From contig CALVKA010000001.1 of the NCBI GenBank assembly GCA_944332475.1, positions 310,001 to 374,000 on the forward strand: DNA of 64,000 nucleotides. Direction: 5' to 3'. The number at the start of each line of letters is the position of its first letter. Position 1 is the first letter of the stretch. The translations under genes and the position numbers were made by a program. Source of the DNA: an uncultured Bacilli bacterium. GTDB lineage: Bacteria; Bacillota_I; Bacilli_A; RF39; UBA660. Of this stretch, positions 35,045 to 44,744 are shown piece after piece. The notes under the pieces were generated by a model that saw only the letters and a list, made by a program, of their open reading frames with translations, was not told the origin of the DNA and did no database searches.

Positions 35045-35136
35045 TTATGTAAATGTCATAAAATACACCTCCAATCTATCATTACTTTCTCATTTCTAAG
35101 ATTTTAATTACAGTACATCCGACGTACTATTTTTGC
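35045..35136 (-). promoter_or_regulatory. Late-type control element, copy 2 (dyad, SD, mini-ORF)
   Basis: The 29-base element 35108-35136 differs from copy 1 at only the four central positions (25 of 29 identical) and holds AGTAC-N7-GTACT plus the TGTAAT box. Forty-nine bases on, GGAGGT precedes the ATG at 35057-35059 of a four-codon ORF (Met-Thr-Phe-Thr, stop at 35045). The coiled-coil gene starts 25 bases further. Confidence 0.55.
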
Positions 35137-35174
35137 ACAAAAAAACACATTTAATTTTAATGTGTTTTTGAAAT

Positions 35175-36923
35175 TTATAATTTAACTTTGGTAAGCTCAT
35201 TTACTTTATTGCTTTTTAAAAATTCGTTTATATCATCAATTGACATATTATACAGGTTTCTTAATATAAAGCAATATATACAGTTTTCTTTTGTTAAATT
35301 GTTTTCAATATTATATCCACTCATTTTTATTAATTCAAAACTAAATTCTGGTGGTAATTGCATTCCAATGCACAATGAAATTATAGTTTCTACTGAATAT
35401 CCTCTTTTATTATTTGTTTCTATCTCTTTTATAGTTTGAGCACTTATATACGATTTTTCTTCTAATTGTTCTCTAGTTAATCCAATACATTCCCTATAAT
35501 ATCTTAATCTCTTTCTAAAGTTATATGGTACTGAATCTAAAAGCTGGTAAATTCTATTATAATATTTACTAAATTTTTCTGGTGTAATCTTTATTTCTTC
35601 TATTGTTTCGAACCCTTTTATTATCGATTTCTGCTTTTTTGAGGGTGATTTGCATAAAATATATCCATTATTGTAAACATAATTAAATTCTTTTTTTATT
35701 GTGTATAAAAACAGAATGCAACATTCATCAATATGATTTAAAGCATATCTTGTCAAGTGAAATTTATTATTTTTAATTTTTATATACTTCCGATTTTTAA
35801 TACATATATGATTATCTACAAATACATATTTATTTGACAGTATTATTTTTTTAAATTTTTTATTATGTCGAAATAAGCAAAAAAAATCATTTAAAGAAAT
35901 TGAATATGATTCTCCGGGGTTTAATTTTCTTTTAAAAATATATGAATTAATATATTTGTCATCTATATATTCATAAATACCATTTACTCTTAATCCAAGC
36001 TTTAGCAATCTTATCTTTACTGCTTCTATTGATACTTTTGCATTTTTTGAAATTCTTTTAATGCTATTTTCTATATAATAGACATTAGGATTATTACTAT
36101 TATAATTATTGACGATATTAAGCACATCACCAATAATTATATTTTTGGGTAAAATAATTCTTGAGGCAATTTCATTTGCTTGATATTCCATCCAATTAAT
36201 TTGAGTGGATAAATATTTATCTGTTGCAACAAAGGAACTATTTCCATTGGATACCTCCTTTTCAAATACAAAGAACTTTCTGTGTAAATACCAATGAACG
36301 CATTCATGAACAATAGAAAAATTATCTGTATATTCTCCAGAAAATTTCTCTGTACTTTCTGAATCTATGTATATTGTACCTGCTTTTGCTTCTTCTACTT
36401 TTTTAATATCTAAATCATAATAAACAATGTTTACATCATTAAAGCAAATCATACCAAAAAATGCCCCATCTAATGATAGTTTTCTGTATTTTAATCTTAA
36501 GTTCATGTTTTTTAACAACTTTTCAATTTTAATATATTTCCCATTATATACACTTGGATAATATTCTTTTATAAAGTTATCAGCAACTATTTCTAACTGA
36601 CTTTTGTTTAAAACAGGAAGAAAATAATTATTTAAGTAATAATCTAATTGTATATATTTAAATTCTTCTATTTTTAATATTCGAATACGATTTTTTATGT
36701 TTTCTAAATTTCCCGTACATGTAATAGTGTATCTTTTTGAGTTATTATCAACTTCAACAATAATAAATGCTTTGAAATTTAAATTAACTAAGTCTTCTAT
36801 ATAAACATTTATTATATTAAATTTATCTTTTATAGGGATTTTTATTATTTTTTCCATTTCGGTAGCTATTTTATTTTTCCAGTGTTTATCTAAATATGTA
36901 ATAAAATCCATAATCCATATCAC
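35175..36923 (-). CDS. ImmA/IrrE-type metallopeptidase with C-terminal XRE domain (582 aa)
   Basis: The zinc-peptidase motif is FSIVHECVHWYLH (HExxH at about residue 205), with the third ligand region MEYQANEIASRIILP about 45 residues on. The last 130 residues hold a Cro/C1 helix-turn-helix (LTREQLEEKSYISAQTIKEIE). In ICEBs1, ImmA cleaves the repressor ImmR to induce the element; a protease-DNA-binding fusion could do a related job here. It has a 250-residue N-terminal part of unknown fold and is longer than most ImmA proteins. It ends 38 bases before the dyad element copy 2. Peptidase activity is likely; the regulatory role is inferred. Confidence 0.75.
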   Translation of the reverse strand: MIWIMDFITYLDKHWKNKIATEMEKIIKIPIKDKFNIINVYIEDLVNLNFKAFIIVEVDNNSKRYTITCTGNLENIKNRIRILKIEEFKYIQLDYYLNNYFLPVLNKSQLEIVADNFIKEYYPSVYNGKYIKIEKLLKNMNLRLKYRKLSLDGAFFGMICFNDVNIVYYDLDIKKVEEAKAGTIYIDSESTEKFSGEYTDNFSIVHECVHWYLHRKFFVFEKEVSNGNSSFVATDKYLSTQINWMEYQANEIASRIILPKNIIIGDVLNIVNNYNSNNPNVYYIENSIKRISKNAKVSIEAVKIRLLKLGLRVNGIYEYIDDKYINSYIFKRKLNPGESYSISLNDFFCLFRHNKKFKKIILSNKYVFVDNHICIKNRKYIKIKNNKFHLTRYALNHIDECCILFLYTIKKEFNYVYNNGYILCKSPSKKQKSIIKGFETIEEIKITPEKFSKYYNRIYQLLDSVPYNFRKRLRYYRECIGLTREQLEEKSYISAQTIKEIETNNKRGYSVETIISLCIGMQLPPEFSFELIKMSGYNIENNLTKENCIYCFILRNLYNMSIDDINEFLKSNKVNELTKVKL

Positions 36924-36954
36924 ATCCTATATATTTGCTTTTAGAAAATTTAAA

Positions 36955-37015
36955 TAAAAAAGAAGAAAGCAAATTAACGAAATTAGCCCTCTTCTATTTT
37001 TTAATTTAGCTTTCT
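36955..37015 (-). terminator. Terminator after the secreted-protein gene
   Basis: Long imperfect stem AGAAAGCTAAATTA / TAATTTGCTTTCT then TCTTTTTTAT on the minus strand, 3 bases past the stop of the gene at 37018-37749. Confidence 0.65.
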
Positions 37016-37017
37016 GT

Positions 37018-37749
37018 TTAAACACTAATATCGACACCATTCATAGCATCATAGATGTTTCTTGCTGAATTATAGAATAAAAATACTCTACCATAACCAG
37101 TTAGTGAAAAAGTGTAATTTTGACTAGTTGCTAAAGTTGTGTTACTTGTTGCGTGTTGATAACTAGCGTAAACCGTACCACCTTTTGACACATCATAGTC
37201 TTGGTTTAATATCAAATTAGATCCGCTTGGTAATAAAATTGATGTGCCGAATCCGTTGCTTGCACTTTTCGTATTATCAGAAAATCTTGTAGTATTACTT
37301 GATACTACTCTAGTAATTGGTGATGTTTTTAATGATACTCCATTTAAATAAGCTCCGATAACATCATAACTTCTAATGGTGGGATTATTAATCCAAGTTA
37401 CTACTACAGAAATCTTACAATTTGTTGTACACGCTTTAGAAATCTTTATTCTTTTATTTGCAGTTGCATGAATCGTTCCACGCGTTTCAACGATGTTTGT
37501 GTCAACAACTTCTTTACTTTCAAATTCCCCATACATGATACCTGATTGATTAAATTTTTCATATTCTTCTTGTGTCATCATAGATTGATATCCATCCCAG
37601 TACATTTTAGTTAAGAATTCGTACTCTTCCTGTGTTAACTGAACCCCGTTATCATTTGTGTAGTACACTTCTTTTGCACTAACACTTTTACAATTAAATG
37701 CACATATTGCAGTTAATAGTAAAATTAAAAATCCTATTTTCTTCTTCAT
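37018..37749 (-). CDS. Secreted protein of unknown function (243 aa)
   Basis: A clear signal peptide (MKKKIGFLILLLTAICAF, cleavage after VSA near residue 25). The mature part is Thr/Ser/Asn-rich and beta-like, with two Cys (ACTTNC) near residue 107. The sequence LTQEEYEFLTKMYWDGYQ and a later TQEEYEKFNQ form an internal repeat. I recognise no domain. It lies between the XRE-membrane protein and the ImmA-like gene, in a region with their own terminators, and it may be a secreted signal or surface factor of the element. Confidence 0.6.
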   Translation of the reverse strand: MKKKIGFLILLLTAICAFNCKSVSAKEVYYTNDNGVQLTQEEYEFLTKMYWDGYQSMMTQEEYEKFNQSGIMYGEFESKEVVDTNIVETRGTIHATANKRIKISKACTTNCKISVVVTWINNPTIRSYDVIGAYLNGVSLKTSPITRVVSSNTTRFSDNTKSASNGFGTSILLPSGSNLILNQDYDVSKGGTVYASYQHATSNTTLATSQNYTFSLTGYGRVFLFYNSARNIYDAMNGVDISV

Positions 37750-37785
37750 TTTCTCCTCCTTATATTTCGATTATATCGCATAACG

Positions 37786-37817
37786 GAAAAAATGGGGAGC
37801 AATTAACAATTGCTCCC
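37786..37817 (-). terminator. Terminator after the XRE-membrane gene
   Basis: Stem GGGAGCAATT/AATTGCTCCC with a 3-base loop, followed by CATTTTTTCC on the minus strand. It overlaps the last codons of the gene at 37803-38945. Confidence 0.75.
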
Positions 37818-38945
37818 TTCTAAAATATATGTATTAATATAGTTTTTAAATCTTTTAATTATTATTTTTTCTTTTTTATTTAATTTTTTATAATCTGAAT
37901 ATAATATATATTTTTTATCGGTTATTTTATCGTTTCTGTATTCACTGTAAATAATAATATTGGGATTATCAAGGTAATAATTCCATTTTTCTAAAATGTC
38001 ATTTGTAACAACATCTACTACTATTTCATTACTATCCTCAAAATATATTATTGTTATTTTTGAATTGCCAGCAGAAAAATTTGCAATATAAGAATCTGTT
38101 TCTTTTTTAGATTTTTTTATTATATTTGAAATAAGACATTCTTGTTTTTCTAACTCACTATTAAAAGTTGGTAAAATATTGTTACTTTTGCTAACGCTTT
38201 CTGATGTTTTTGTATAAAATAATTTGTTATTTGAAAAATCACGAGTTGCTTTTAACTGAAGTATTTTTATTTTATTATTGTTATATTCTATTTCTAAAAA
38301 TAGATTTTTAATAATATGTGTAATATCCTCATATGGAAAATATTCGTTGTAACCATAATAATCTGTTATTAAAATATCTTCATCACTATCTTCAAAAATC
38401 ATTTTGTTTTCGTTATTATCTTTATAATATAGACGAACCTTTTCAATATTTATATTATCATTATAAATTAATTTTCCTAATCTAAGATATATTTTCTGTT
38501 TTGTAGAAATTAGAATTCCATCATGCATTGTAAAATCTTGATTTTTACCTTCTACTTTATATACTGTTATAGAATTATATGATGCAATAAAATAATAAAT
38601 TAAAAAGAGAAAAACCAACAAAAGCAATATTAGAGATATATAGCATATAATTCTTTTGAGCTTTTTTGCTTCTACCTTACTATTATCTATTATTCCTAAT
38701 GTTATTTTTTCTAAATTTTGTATTTCTTCTTTTTTTAATCTTTCACCTGATAACAATTCATTAACTGAAACATTAAAAATATCACTTAATAGTAATAATG
38801 TAGAGGAATCAGGTATTGACTTACCTTTTTCCCAACGACTTACTGCTTGTCTTGTAACAGGAATAAGTTCTGCTAATTCTTTTTGACTTAAATTATTCTC
38901 TTGTCTTAACTGTAAAATAAACTTTCCTATTTTTTCTAAATCCAC
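37803..38945 (-). CDS. XRE regulator with transmembrane anchor and extracytoplasmic domain (380 aa)
   Basis: The first 60 residues are a Cro/C1 helix-turn-helix (LSQKELAELIPVTRQAVSRWEKG). A single membrane helix follows at about residues 103-125, then a C-terminal part of about 250 residues outside the membrane. This links DNA binding to an external sensor without a kinase. It lies 54 bases upstream of the secreted protein gene, so a sensing pair is conceivable. The adjacent XRE gene at 38961-39263 is separate. I cannot name the ligand. Confidence 0.75.
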   Translation of the reverse strand: MDLEKIGKFILQLRQENNLSQKELAELIPVTRQAVSRWEKGKSIPDSSTLLLLSDIFNVSVNELLSGERLKKEEIQNLEKITLGIIDNSKVEAKKLKRIICYISLILLLLVFLFLIYYFIASYNSITVYKVEGKNQDFTMHDGILISTKQKIYLRLGKLIYNDNINIEKVRLYYKDNNENKMIFEDSDEDILITDYYGYNEYFPYEDITHIIKNLFLEIEYNNNKIKILQLKATRDFSNNKLFYTKTSESVSKSNNILPTFNSELEKQECLISNIIKKSKKETDSYIANFSAGNSKITIIYFEDSNEIVVDVVTNDILEKWNYYLDNPNIIIYSEYRNDKITDKKYILYSDYKKLNKKEKIIIKRFKNYINTYILEGSNC

Positions 38946-38960
38946 TGGTTTTTCCTTACG

Positions 38961-39263
38961 TTAGCGTTTGAATAACTCCCCAATATCAATATTTAATGCT
39001 TCTGCTATTCTTCCTATTACTGCAACAGTTGGATGCTTATCTCTAGATGTATTTTCAATATCACAAATATATTCTCGCGATAATTCTGTCATGTCTGCCA
39101 AGTCTTGTTGTGTTAGATTCTTCACCTTTCTATATTTTCTAATATTTTCTCTAATTATATTGTAATAATATTCATCATTATGTTTAAATGCCTTTTTCAT
39201 AATAGGCTTATTACTTCTTTTTCTCATAATATGTACCACCAGTCTATTTTTATTTTGGTACAT
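38961..39263 (-). CDS. XRE-family repressor-like protein (100 aa)
   Basis: A Cro/C1-type helix-turn-helix at about residues 37-95 (VKNLTQQDLADMTELSREYICDIEN). The first 20 residues may not be translated; an inner Met such as MKKAFKHN is possible, since no strong ribosome binding site marks the outer ATG. It sits 99 bases after the serine recombinase gene and 15 before the XRE-membrane gene. By position it is a candidate for the element's main repressor, target of the ImmA-like peptidase. Confidence 0.75.
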   Translation of the reverse strand: MYQNKNRLVVHIMRKRSNKPIMKKAFKHNDEYYYNIIRENIRKYRKVKNLTQQDLADMTELSREYICDIENTSRDKHPTVAVIGRIAEALNIDIGELFKR

Positions 39264-39362
39264 ATTTCTTTTTTATTATATAGGCTAATAGCCACTTAAT
39301 AATGTTTTTTAAAAAAATCCTTTGTAACACCTGGTTTGTAATATAGTAATCTACATTTTTGT

Positions 39363-41114
<1,752 letters not shown>

Positions 41115-41132
41115 TCAATCCTCCTACTCAAT

Positions 41133-41158
41133 AAAAAAACAAGGGTATATGCCCTTGT
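41133..41158 (-). terminator. Terminator before the integrase gene
   Basis: Stem ACAAGGG/CCCTTGT with a 6-base loop, followed by TTTTTT on the minus strand. It separates the 95-residue gene's transcript from int. The adjacent 41159-41353 gap is AT-rich; it holds a 6-bp inverted repeat AGTATC (41210) / GATACT (41243) of unknown meaning. Confidence 0.7.
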
Positions 41159-41353
41159 CAGTAAATTTCAATTTAATGAATTAACTTTTATTGTAAAAAA
41201 TTATAATACAGTATCATATTAGCATTTTATATTTTCAGATACGATACTAATCTTAATCTATATTTACATTATTTTTACTCTATTTTTAATTCATATTAAC
41301 TTATACTAACAAGGAATTATAAATGAGTAAAAAGGATTGATACAAATGATTTA

Positions 41354-41641
41354 TTATTGTTTTAAATATTCTTCTAATTTATTTATTGGTATACTTTTTG
41401 ATAAATTATTAATATATATATTTTGATCATTGTCGAAAGCTAAAAATGTTGTTCCTTTTATAATAATTTTATGTGGTTCTATATAATTGATATTTGTGTG
41501 TTCTATTGTTCGTATACTTCCGTTAATTATTCTTGGGTGTGTATTACAAAACTCACAAATAAATTCTATTTTTCTCTTTAGTTCACTGCCTATCTGTATC
41601 TCTTTTTGTATAACGTTTATCATTTCACCATTTCCTTTCAT
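41354..41641 (-). CDS. Hypothetical protein at the tRNA-proximal end (95 aa)
   Basis: A 95-residue protein with no membrane segments. Two Cys in ICEFCNTHP might be part of a small fold, and the C-terminal half has short beta-like segments. The start could be ATG 41639-41641 or the inner ATG at 41621-41623 (MINVIQ), which has GGTGA close by. It lies between arm A/tRNA-Thr and the integrase, where excision factors are often found, so a directionality factor is possible but unproven. A truncated copy beside arm A in the remnant element (4846-4911) shows that the gene travels with this end. Confidence 0.6.
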   Translation of the reverse strand: MKGNGEMINVIQKEIQIGSELKRKIEFICEFCNTHPRIINGSIRTIEHTNINYIEPHKIIIKGTTFLAFDNDQNIYINNLSKSIPINKLEEYLKQ

Positions 41642-41730
41642 ATCAACAAAAAATCAATCCTTTTTACGGATTGATCTCTATCTAAAGTGCTTCCCTTCCG
41701 GAAAAGTTCAACTGGATTCCCTAATGGTGC
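41590..41730. repeat. Arm A beside tRNA-Thr, right limit of the element
   Basis: Copy of 4860-5000 and of 2560-2642, ending in the core TGGTGC (41725-41730), the CCA end of tRNA-Thr. It includes the start of the 95-residue gene and a minus-strand hairpin AATCC/GGATT followed by GATTTTTTG, which also terminates the tRNA transcript. Confidence 0.75.
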
Positions 41731-41798
41731 CGAAAGACAGAATTGAACTGTCCGCTGATCCTTACCAAGGATCTGTTTTACCACTAAACTATATCGGC
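41725..41798 (-). tRNA. tRNA-Thr (GGU)
   Basis: Complete cloverleaf on the minus strand. The acceptor stem is GCCGATA paired with TTTCGGC (one mismatch), and the D-arm is GTTTAGTGGTAAAAC. The anticodon loop is TTGGTAA with anticodon GGT, and the T-loop is TTCAATT. The CCA end is encoded (41725-41727). The element core TGGTGC is its last six bases, so integration preserves a functional tRNA. Confidence 0.93.
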
Positions 41799-41847
41799 GT
41801 GCTATTACATTTTATCATATGCTATTTTCTTTTGCAATATAAAAATA

Positions 41848-41922
41848 TGGTGTTCGAGACGGGAGTCGAACCCATATCATCTCCGTCGGAGGGAGAGATT
41901 CTATCCATTGAACTACTCGAAC
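41848..41922 (-). tRNA. tRNA-Arg (CCG)
   Basis: Complete cloverleaf on the minus strand. The acceptor is GTTCGAG with CTCGAAC, and the anticodon stem-loop is TCTCC-CTCCGAC-GGAGA with anticodon CCG. The T-arm contains GGTTCGACTCC and the CCA end is encoded (41848-41850). It lies 49 bases upstream of tRNA-Thr, probably co-transcribed with it. Confidence 0.95.
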
Positions 41923-41966
41923 AACAATCTTATTATATAATTCTTATAAAAAAAAGACAAGTATAT

Positions 41967-42872
41967 TTACTGTCCTTTTTGTTTTCTTTTTGGTTGTTCT
42001 AGTGTGTTATCTATTGCTAGTTCTATTTCTAATTGCGTTACAAGAGCTTCAGCAAAAGTATTTCCTCTTTCTTCATCGGTGATGTTTCCTTGCTTATGTT
42101 GTAATTTGGCATATATCATGTTTACTTCGGCACTTTGCCAAGATAATACTGCTGTTGATTCGTTATATTGTTGAATTAAGACAGGATCTATTTCTTGCGT
42201 CACTAAATAATTTTTCTTTATTTGTATTGTTATGATATTATGTTCGACACATATGTCTGCATAATCTTGGGCTTTATCAAAATATTCTTGTCTTACATCT
42301 TCTAGTTCTAATATTCTTGTTAGTTCTTCTTCTCTAATTCTACCATCTTCAAATGCTTTTTCTGCTTGTTTTTGAATTGCAATTGATTTTTCGGTTTGTT
42401 CTTCAAGCATCAAAACTTGTCTTGCAATTTCTAATCTTGCTTTTAATAACGTTAAGTCTAGTTGTTTTCTTTCGTTTTGACTTAATGTGTCTTTATAGCG
42501 TTGTTCGATTTCTTCAATAATAGCTAACTCTTCTCTAATTCCTATCATATTATTTTGTCTTAACAGTGGTATGATGTCTTGTTCTAGCTCTACAGAGTCA
42601 AAAGCATATTCTGCTTTTTCTAGGTTCGTATGTAGGCTTGGTGATAAGGCTATGAAATCTCTTTTTTCTATTCCTTCTTGTAATACGACCCTTAGGGGAC
42701 TATTCATTCTAATATATTCTCTTGTATGGTCCGCTAACATTTCTTCTAATTCTTTTTTTACTCTTGGCGGACATCTAAGATATGATTGGTTTATGTTAAT
42801 CAGTGTCTGTTGTACTAATTCTTCTATGGAAAGTGCTCTTTTTAATTGTTCAAATAGTTGTTTTTTTGTCAT
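41967..42872 (-). CDS. Helical protein, paralogue 3 of a tandem trio (301 aa)
   Basis: An almost wholly helical, Glu/Gln-rich protein without signal peptide or membrane segment. It shares layout with the two genes upstream: a start of the type MxKKxLxxxL, an early ...YIRMNSPxxV region, an ELxxILxLExVRQEYFDKA-like helix near residue 190, and a closing domain with LSWQSAEVNMIYAKLQ. The similarity suggests three duplicated genes. It begins 2 bases after its neighbour and ends 45 bases from tRNA-Arg. Function is unknown; a coiled-coil structural or scaffold role is possible. Confidence 0.6.
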   Translation of the reverse strand: MTKKQLFEQLKRALSIEELVQQTLININQSYLRCPPRVKKELEEMLADHTREYIRMNSPLRVVLQEGIEKRDFIALSPSLHTNLEKAEYAFDSVELEQDIIPLLRQNNMIGIREELAIIEEIEQRYKDTLSQNERKQLDLTLLKARLEIARQVLMLEEQTEKSIAIQKQAEKAFEDGRIREEELTRILELEDVRQEYFDKAQDYADICVEHNIITIQIKKNYLVTQEIDPVLIQQYNESTAVLSWQSAEVNMIYAKLQHKQGNITDEERGNTFAEALVTQLEIELAIDNTLEQPKRKQKGQ

Positions 42873-42874
42873 AT

Positions 42875-43762
42875 CTATCCTTCTTTGCTTTTATTAGTTT
42901 TATAATATTCTATTTCAATACCTAGTTGTTTAACTAAGATATTTCCTCTTTGTTCCCTGGCTTCGCTTGATGATATTTCACCACTTGTTTCTTCTAAATT
43001 TACTTTTCTTAGTCTTGTCTCTTGTTCTTGCCAAGAAACAGAACTTTCTAGTCTCCTTAAGTTATCTTTTTCTTGATCTGTCAAAATAGTGTCTGGAGTT
43101 TCTAACTGTCTTAGGCCGTAACCTTCTAAGAAATTAGCTCTAGTCATACTTAAGTCATTTAGTTCGGCCATAGCCTCTAAATAAGCTTCTCTTACGACAT
43201 TTAAGTTGCTTACTGTTGCGAGTTCTGTTGATGAAAGAGTTTGATATTGATAAGCTTCATATGCTTCTTGTAGTTCTATTGCATAGTCTTCTTGTTTTTG
43301 TTCTGTTAGCAACATGCTCCTTAGAATTTCTAGTCTTCCCAGTGCAGATATTAATTTAAAGTTTATGATACCTGTTAGTTCTTTTTTTCCCTGTTTTTGA
43401 AACTCTTCAATTAAGTTAATTTCTTCTTCTACACTATCCATGATAGACATTCGTAGTATGCTAATTAAATTGTATTCTAAGTCTTCATTTTCAATGTAGT
43501 CTGATGCCGCATTTAATAAATCTTGTAGTATTTCTGAGGTGGTAATTGAGGGCTCTGTATTCAAATTATAATTATTAGCCATATTAAAGATACTGGTTAC
43601 ACGAATATATTCTTTTATATATTTTGTTAATTCTTCTTGTATTTCTATTTTTTCTTTAGTAGTTAATGATAGAAAAGCTTCGTTTGTTAATTGTAACTCT
43701 TCTCCAACTATTTCTCTATCATTAATTAAATATTGTAATGTTTCTAAAACCTCTTTTTTCAT
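42875..43762 (-). CDS. Helical protein, paralogue 2 of a tandem trio (295 aa)
   Basis: The same plan as its two neighbours: MKKEVLETLQYL start, TKEKIEIQEELTKYIKEYI early, SSTELATVSNLNVVREAYLEA in the middle and SSVSWQEQETRLRKVNLEE near the end. It is wholly helical and acidic, with no targeting signal. The gap to the upstream gene (43839) is 76 bases. The family is not one I recognise. Co-location of three copies behind one attenuator-like leader suggests they are produced together. Confidence 0.6.
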   Translation of the reverse strand: MKKEVLETLQYLINDREIVGEELQLTNEAFLSLTTKEKIEIQEELTKYIKEYIRVTSIFNMANNYNLNTEPSITTSEILQDLLNAASDYIENEDLEYNLISILRMSIMDSVEEEINLIEEFQKQGKKELTGIINFKLISALGRLEILRSMLLTEQKQEDYAIELQEAYEAYQYQTLSSTELATVSNLNVVREAYLEAMAELNDLSMTRANFLEGYGLRQLETPDTILTDQEKDNLRRLESSVSWQEQETRLRKVNLEETSGEISSSEAREQRGNILVKQLGIEIEYYKTNKSKEG

Positions 43763-43838
43763 TTACTTTCCCCCTGAGTTGTTATATGAATAGTATAACA
43801 CATATAAGGCTTTACATAAAGATTTGAAGTTTAAAGTT

Positions 43839-44744
43839 TTATTTTTTAAAAGTGTAGGTTTTTGGTAATTGTTCGACCGGTTGGTTTGGTTTTATACTAA
43901 ATATTGTATCCAATGTGCTTTCTATTGTTTGTTTTGTTTTCTCTTCTGGTAGTAAGCCTTGTAGTGCTTGTAATTGTGTTTGATATATTGCTGTTTGTTC
44001 TTCTTGATTGGCAATTGCAGTATTTAATTGAACTAATTCTTGTTCTGGCATTACAGGGGCTCTTGAAGAGATTGCGTGTTGTAGTCCATATTGCAATAGT
44101 GTTTTTTCTTTTTTTGCTTTTAGTTGTGATAGTTGATGTTTTTCTCCTAGATATTGTTGTTTTACATGTTCTATTTTAATGATGTTAATATATTCTTCTA
44201 GTGTAATCTTACCTTCACTATAATCATCAGCTGCTTTTGTTACTATTTGGGCTGATTTAGCGTTTGACGCCACTAGATCTAATGTTTCTTTTTGTTGTGT
44301 TAAATCTATTTTAATCATTTCGATTGTGATTTGGTCTACTTGTGATAAGCCAAATAATTCTACGTTTTCAGGTGATTGTACCATATCTATTTGTTTAATT
44401 TCTGCTTGTGTTGCTAATATTGTTGCGGTATGTAGTGTTGGGAAAAATTCTAATGTTGTGTGAGTACTTGTCGCCTTTTCTGTAATGATAGCGAGATTGG
44501 TTTCCATACTTTGGGCAATTGGGGTCATGGATGAATTAATTTTTCCTTCCTGATATGGACTCATATTTTTTACTATGTCATATGCGTAAAATAATGTCTG
44601 TTGTTGTAATTGCATTTTTTCTTCTTCTGATAATGCTTGATAGCTTTCGTTTATTTTCTTTAATTTTTCTTCTGTTGGTTCTTCTGTTGCTAATAATAAA
44701 TTTATTAATGTTTCTTTTTTCATAAAAAATTCCTCCTTCTTCAT
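43839..44744 (-). CDS. Helical protein, paralogue 1 of a tandem trio (301 aa)
   Basis: The first gene of the trio. The true start may be the second Met (MKKETLINLLLA, seven codons in, ATG at 44721-44723), because GAAGGAGGAATTTTTT lies directly before it. The protein is helical; SEEEKMQLQQQTLFYAYDIVKN and the KxxLEEYINIIKIEHVKQQYL region line up with the two paralogues. It follows the intrinsic terminator at 44745-44773, so its expression depends on readthrough of the leader described at 44745-44991. Function is unknown. Confidence 0.6.
   Translation of the reverse strand: MKKEEFFMKKETLINLLLATEEPTEEKLKKINESYQALSEEEKMQLQQQTLFYAYDIVKNMSPYQEGKINSSMTPIAQSMETNLAIITEKATSTHTTLEFFPTLHTATILATQAEIKQIDMVQSPENVELFGLSQVDQITIEMIKIDLTQQKETLDLVASNAKSAQIVTKAADDYSEGKITLEEYINIIKIEHVKQQYLGEKHQLSQLKAKKEKTLLQYGLQHAISSRAPVMPEQELVQLNTAIANQEEQTAIYQTQLQALQGLLPEEKTKQTIESTLDTIFSIKPNQPVEQLPKTYTFKK

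Noticed and set aside
26345-35136. Complete prophage or contractile-tail (tailocin) cluster
   Set aside because: Only lysis, collar and regulator-like genes are present. There is no terminase, portal, capsid, sheath, tube or tape-measure gene, and the surrounding genes are conjugative.
41205-41255. AGTATC/GATACT inverted repeat upstream of the integrase gene
   Set aside because: Only six bases long in very AT-rich DNA, so it may be chance; mentioned with the neighbouring terminator only.
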